From contig NZ_BJUL01000002.1 in NCBI RefSeq assembly GCF_007989605.1, forward strand, positions 299,962-363,961: a DNA stretch of 64,000 nucleotides, in the 5' to 3' direction. A program made the position numbers and the translations under genes. Each line of letters begins with the position of its first letter. Positions within the stretch are counted from its first letter, which is position 1. This DNA comes from Vreelandella venusta (GTDB lineage Bacteria > Pseudomonadota > Gammaproteobacteria > Pseudomonadales > Halomonadaceae). This document shows, piece after piece, positions 63,793-64,000 of the stretch. Under the pieces are notes generated by a model, which was not told the origin of the DNA, searched no databases, and saw nothing but the letters and a program-made list of their open reading frames with translations.

Positions 63793-64000
<208 letters not shown>

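Overview
The window reads as a chromosomal segment of a moderately GC-rich gammaproteobacterium, most likely Halomonadaceae (Halomonas/Vreelandella-like). That assignment is inferred from the gene set: a soluble NAD-dependent formate dehydrogenase cluster beside urease genes, many TRAP transporters, a pca/van/pob aromatic-acid pathway, and the general protein character. No taxonomic marker was checked. Both ends cut genes: ureG on the left and pobA on the right.

Layout. (1) 1-7.5 kb: the end of ureG, then the minus-strand operon fdsG-fdsB-fdsA-fdhD-fdsD (molybdenum formate dehydrogenase), with a divergent ModE-HTH/PBP-type regulator and an 18-bp inverted repeat in the shared promoter region. 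(2) 7.5-20.3 kb: two methyl-accepting chemotaxis proteins, each behind a good sigma-28 (FliA) promoter. Between them lie a GlxA-like AraC regulator, a TRAP operon (dctPQM), an FAD 2-hydroxyacid dehydrogenase, a LysR regulator, an orphan second DctP and tRNA-Arg(CCG). (3) 20.3-23.6 kb: sulfur genes (a sseA-type sulfurtransferase with an in-frame amber codon, a YeiH-type exporter, a divergent LysR) and two gene relics (PD-(D/E)XK ATPase tail, IS30 transposase head). (4) 23.6-31.7 kb: aroQ, an AEC transporter, and a minus-strand operon dctP-dctQ-dctM-quiC-aroE with a divergent TetR. This encodes uptake of shikimate/quinate-type acids and conversion to protocatechuate. (5) 31.8-38.8 kb: pcaB, then pcaIJF, a fused pcaDC, and pcaHG, a complete protocatechuate branch of the beta-ketoadipate pathway. 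(6) 39-54.5 kb: a lipoprotein, vanAB plus an orphan DctP, vanR, a dead DctP relic, a ketopantoate-reductase-family gene, a LysR, benzoylformate decarboxylase, another orphan DctP, an aryl-aldehyde dehydrogenase, and finally a complete dctPQM. (7) 54.5-64 kb: a DmpR/XylR-type sigma-54 activator, pchC-pchX-pchF (flavocytochrome alkylphenol hydroxylase), an aldehyde dehydrogenase, an outer-membrane protein, an aryl-alcohol dehydrogenase, an AraC regulator and the start of pobA.

How it works together. Regions 4-7 form one catabolic funnel. Shikimate-type acids, vanillate/vanillin, mandelate/benzoylformate-type acids and alkylphenols (p-cresol type) all appear to be converted to protocatechuate, with 4-hydroxybenzoate entering through PobA, and then to acetyl-CoA and succinyl-CoA. 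Benzoate itself would need genes not seen here.

The most interesting hypothesis is modular transport. Three clearly paralogous DctP receptors sit in separate catabolic operons (van, mdlC, and a pca-like regulon), plus a fourth dead copy, but only one dctQM permease pair is present. A second unifying signal is a GTTCG-N5-CGAAC palindrome. It occurs upstream of pcaB and pcaI, and with one mismatch upstream of the dctPQM operon, which suggests an IclR-type regulator encoded outside this window.
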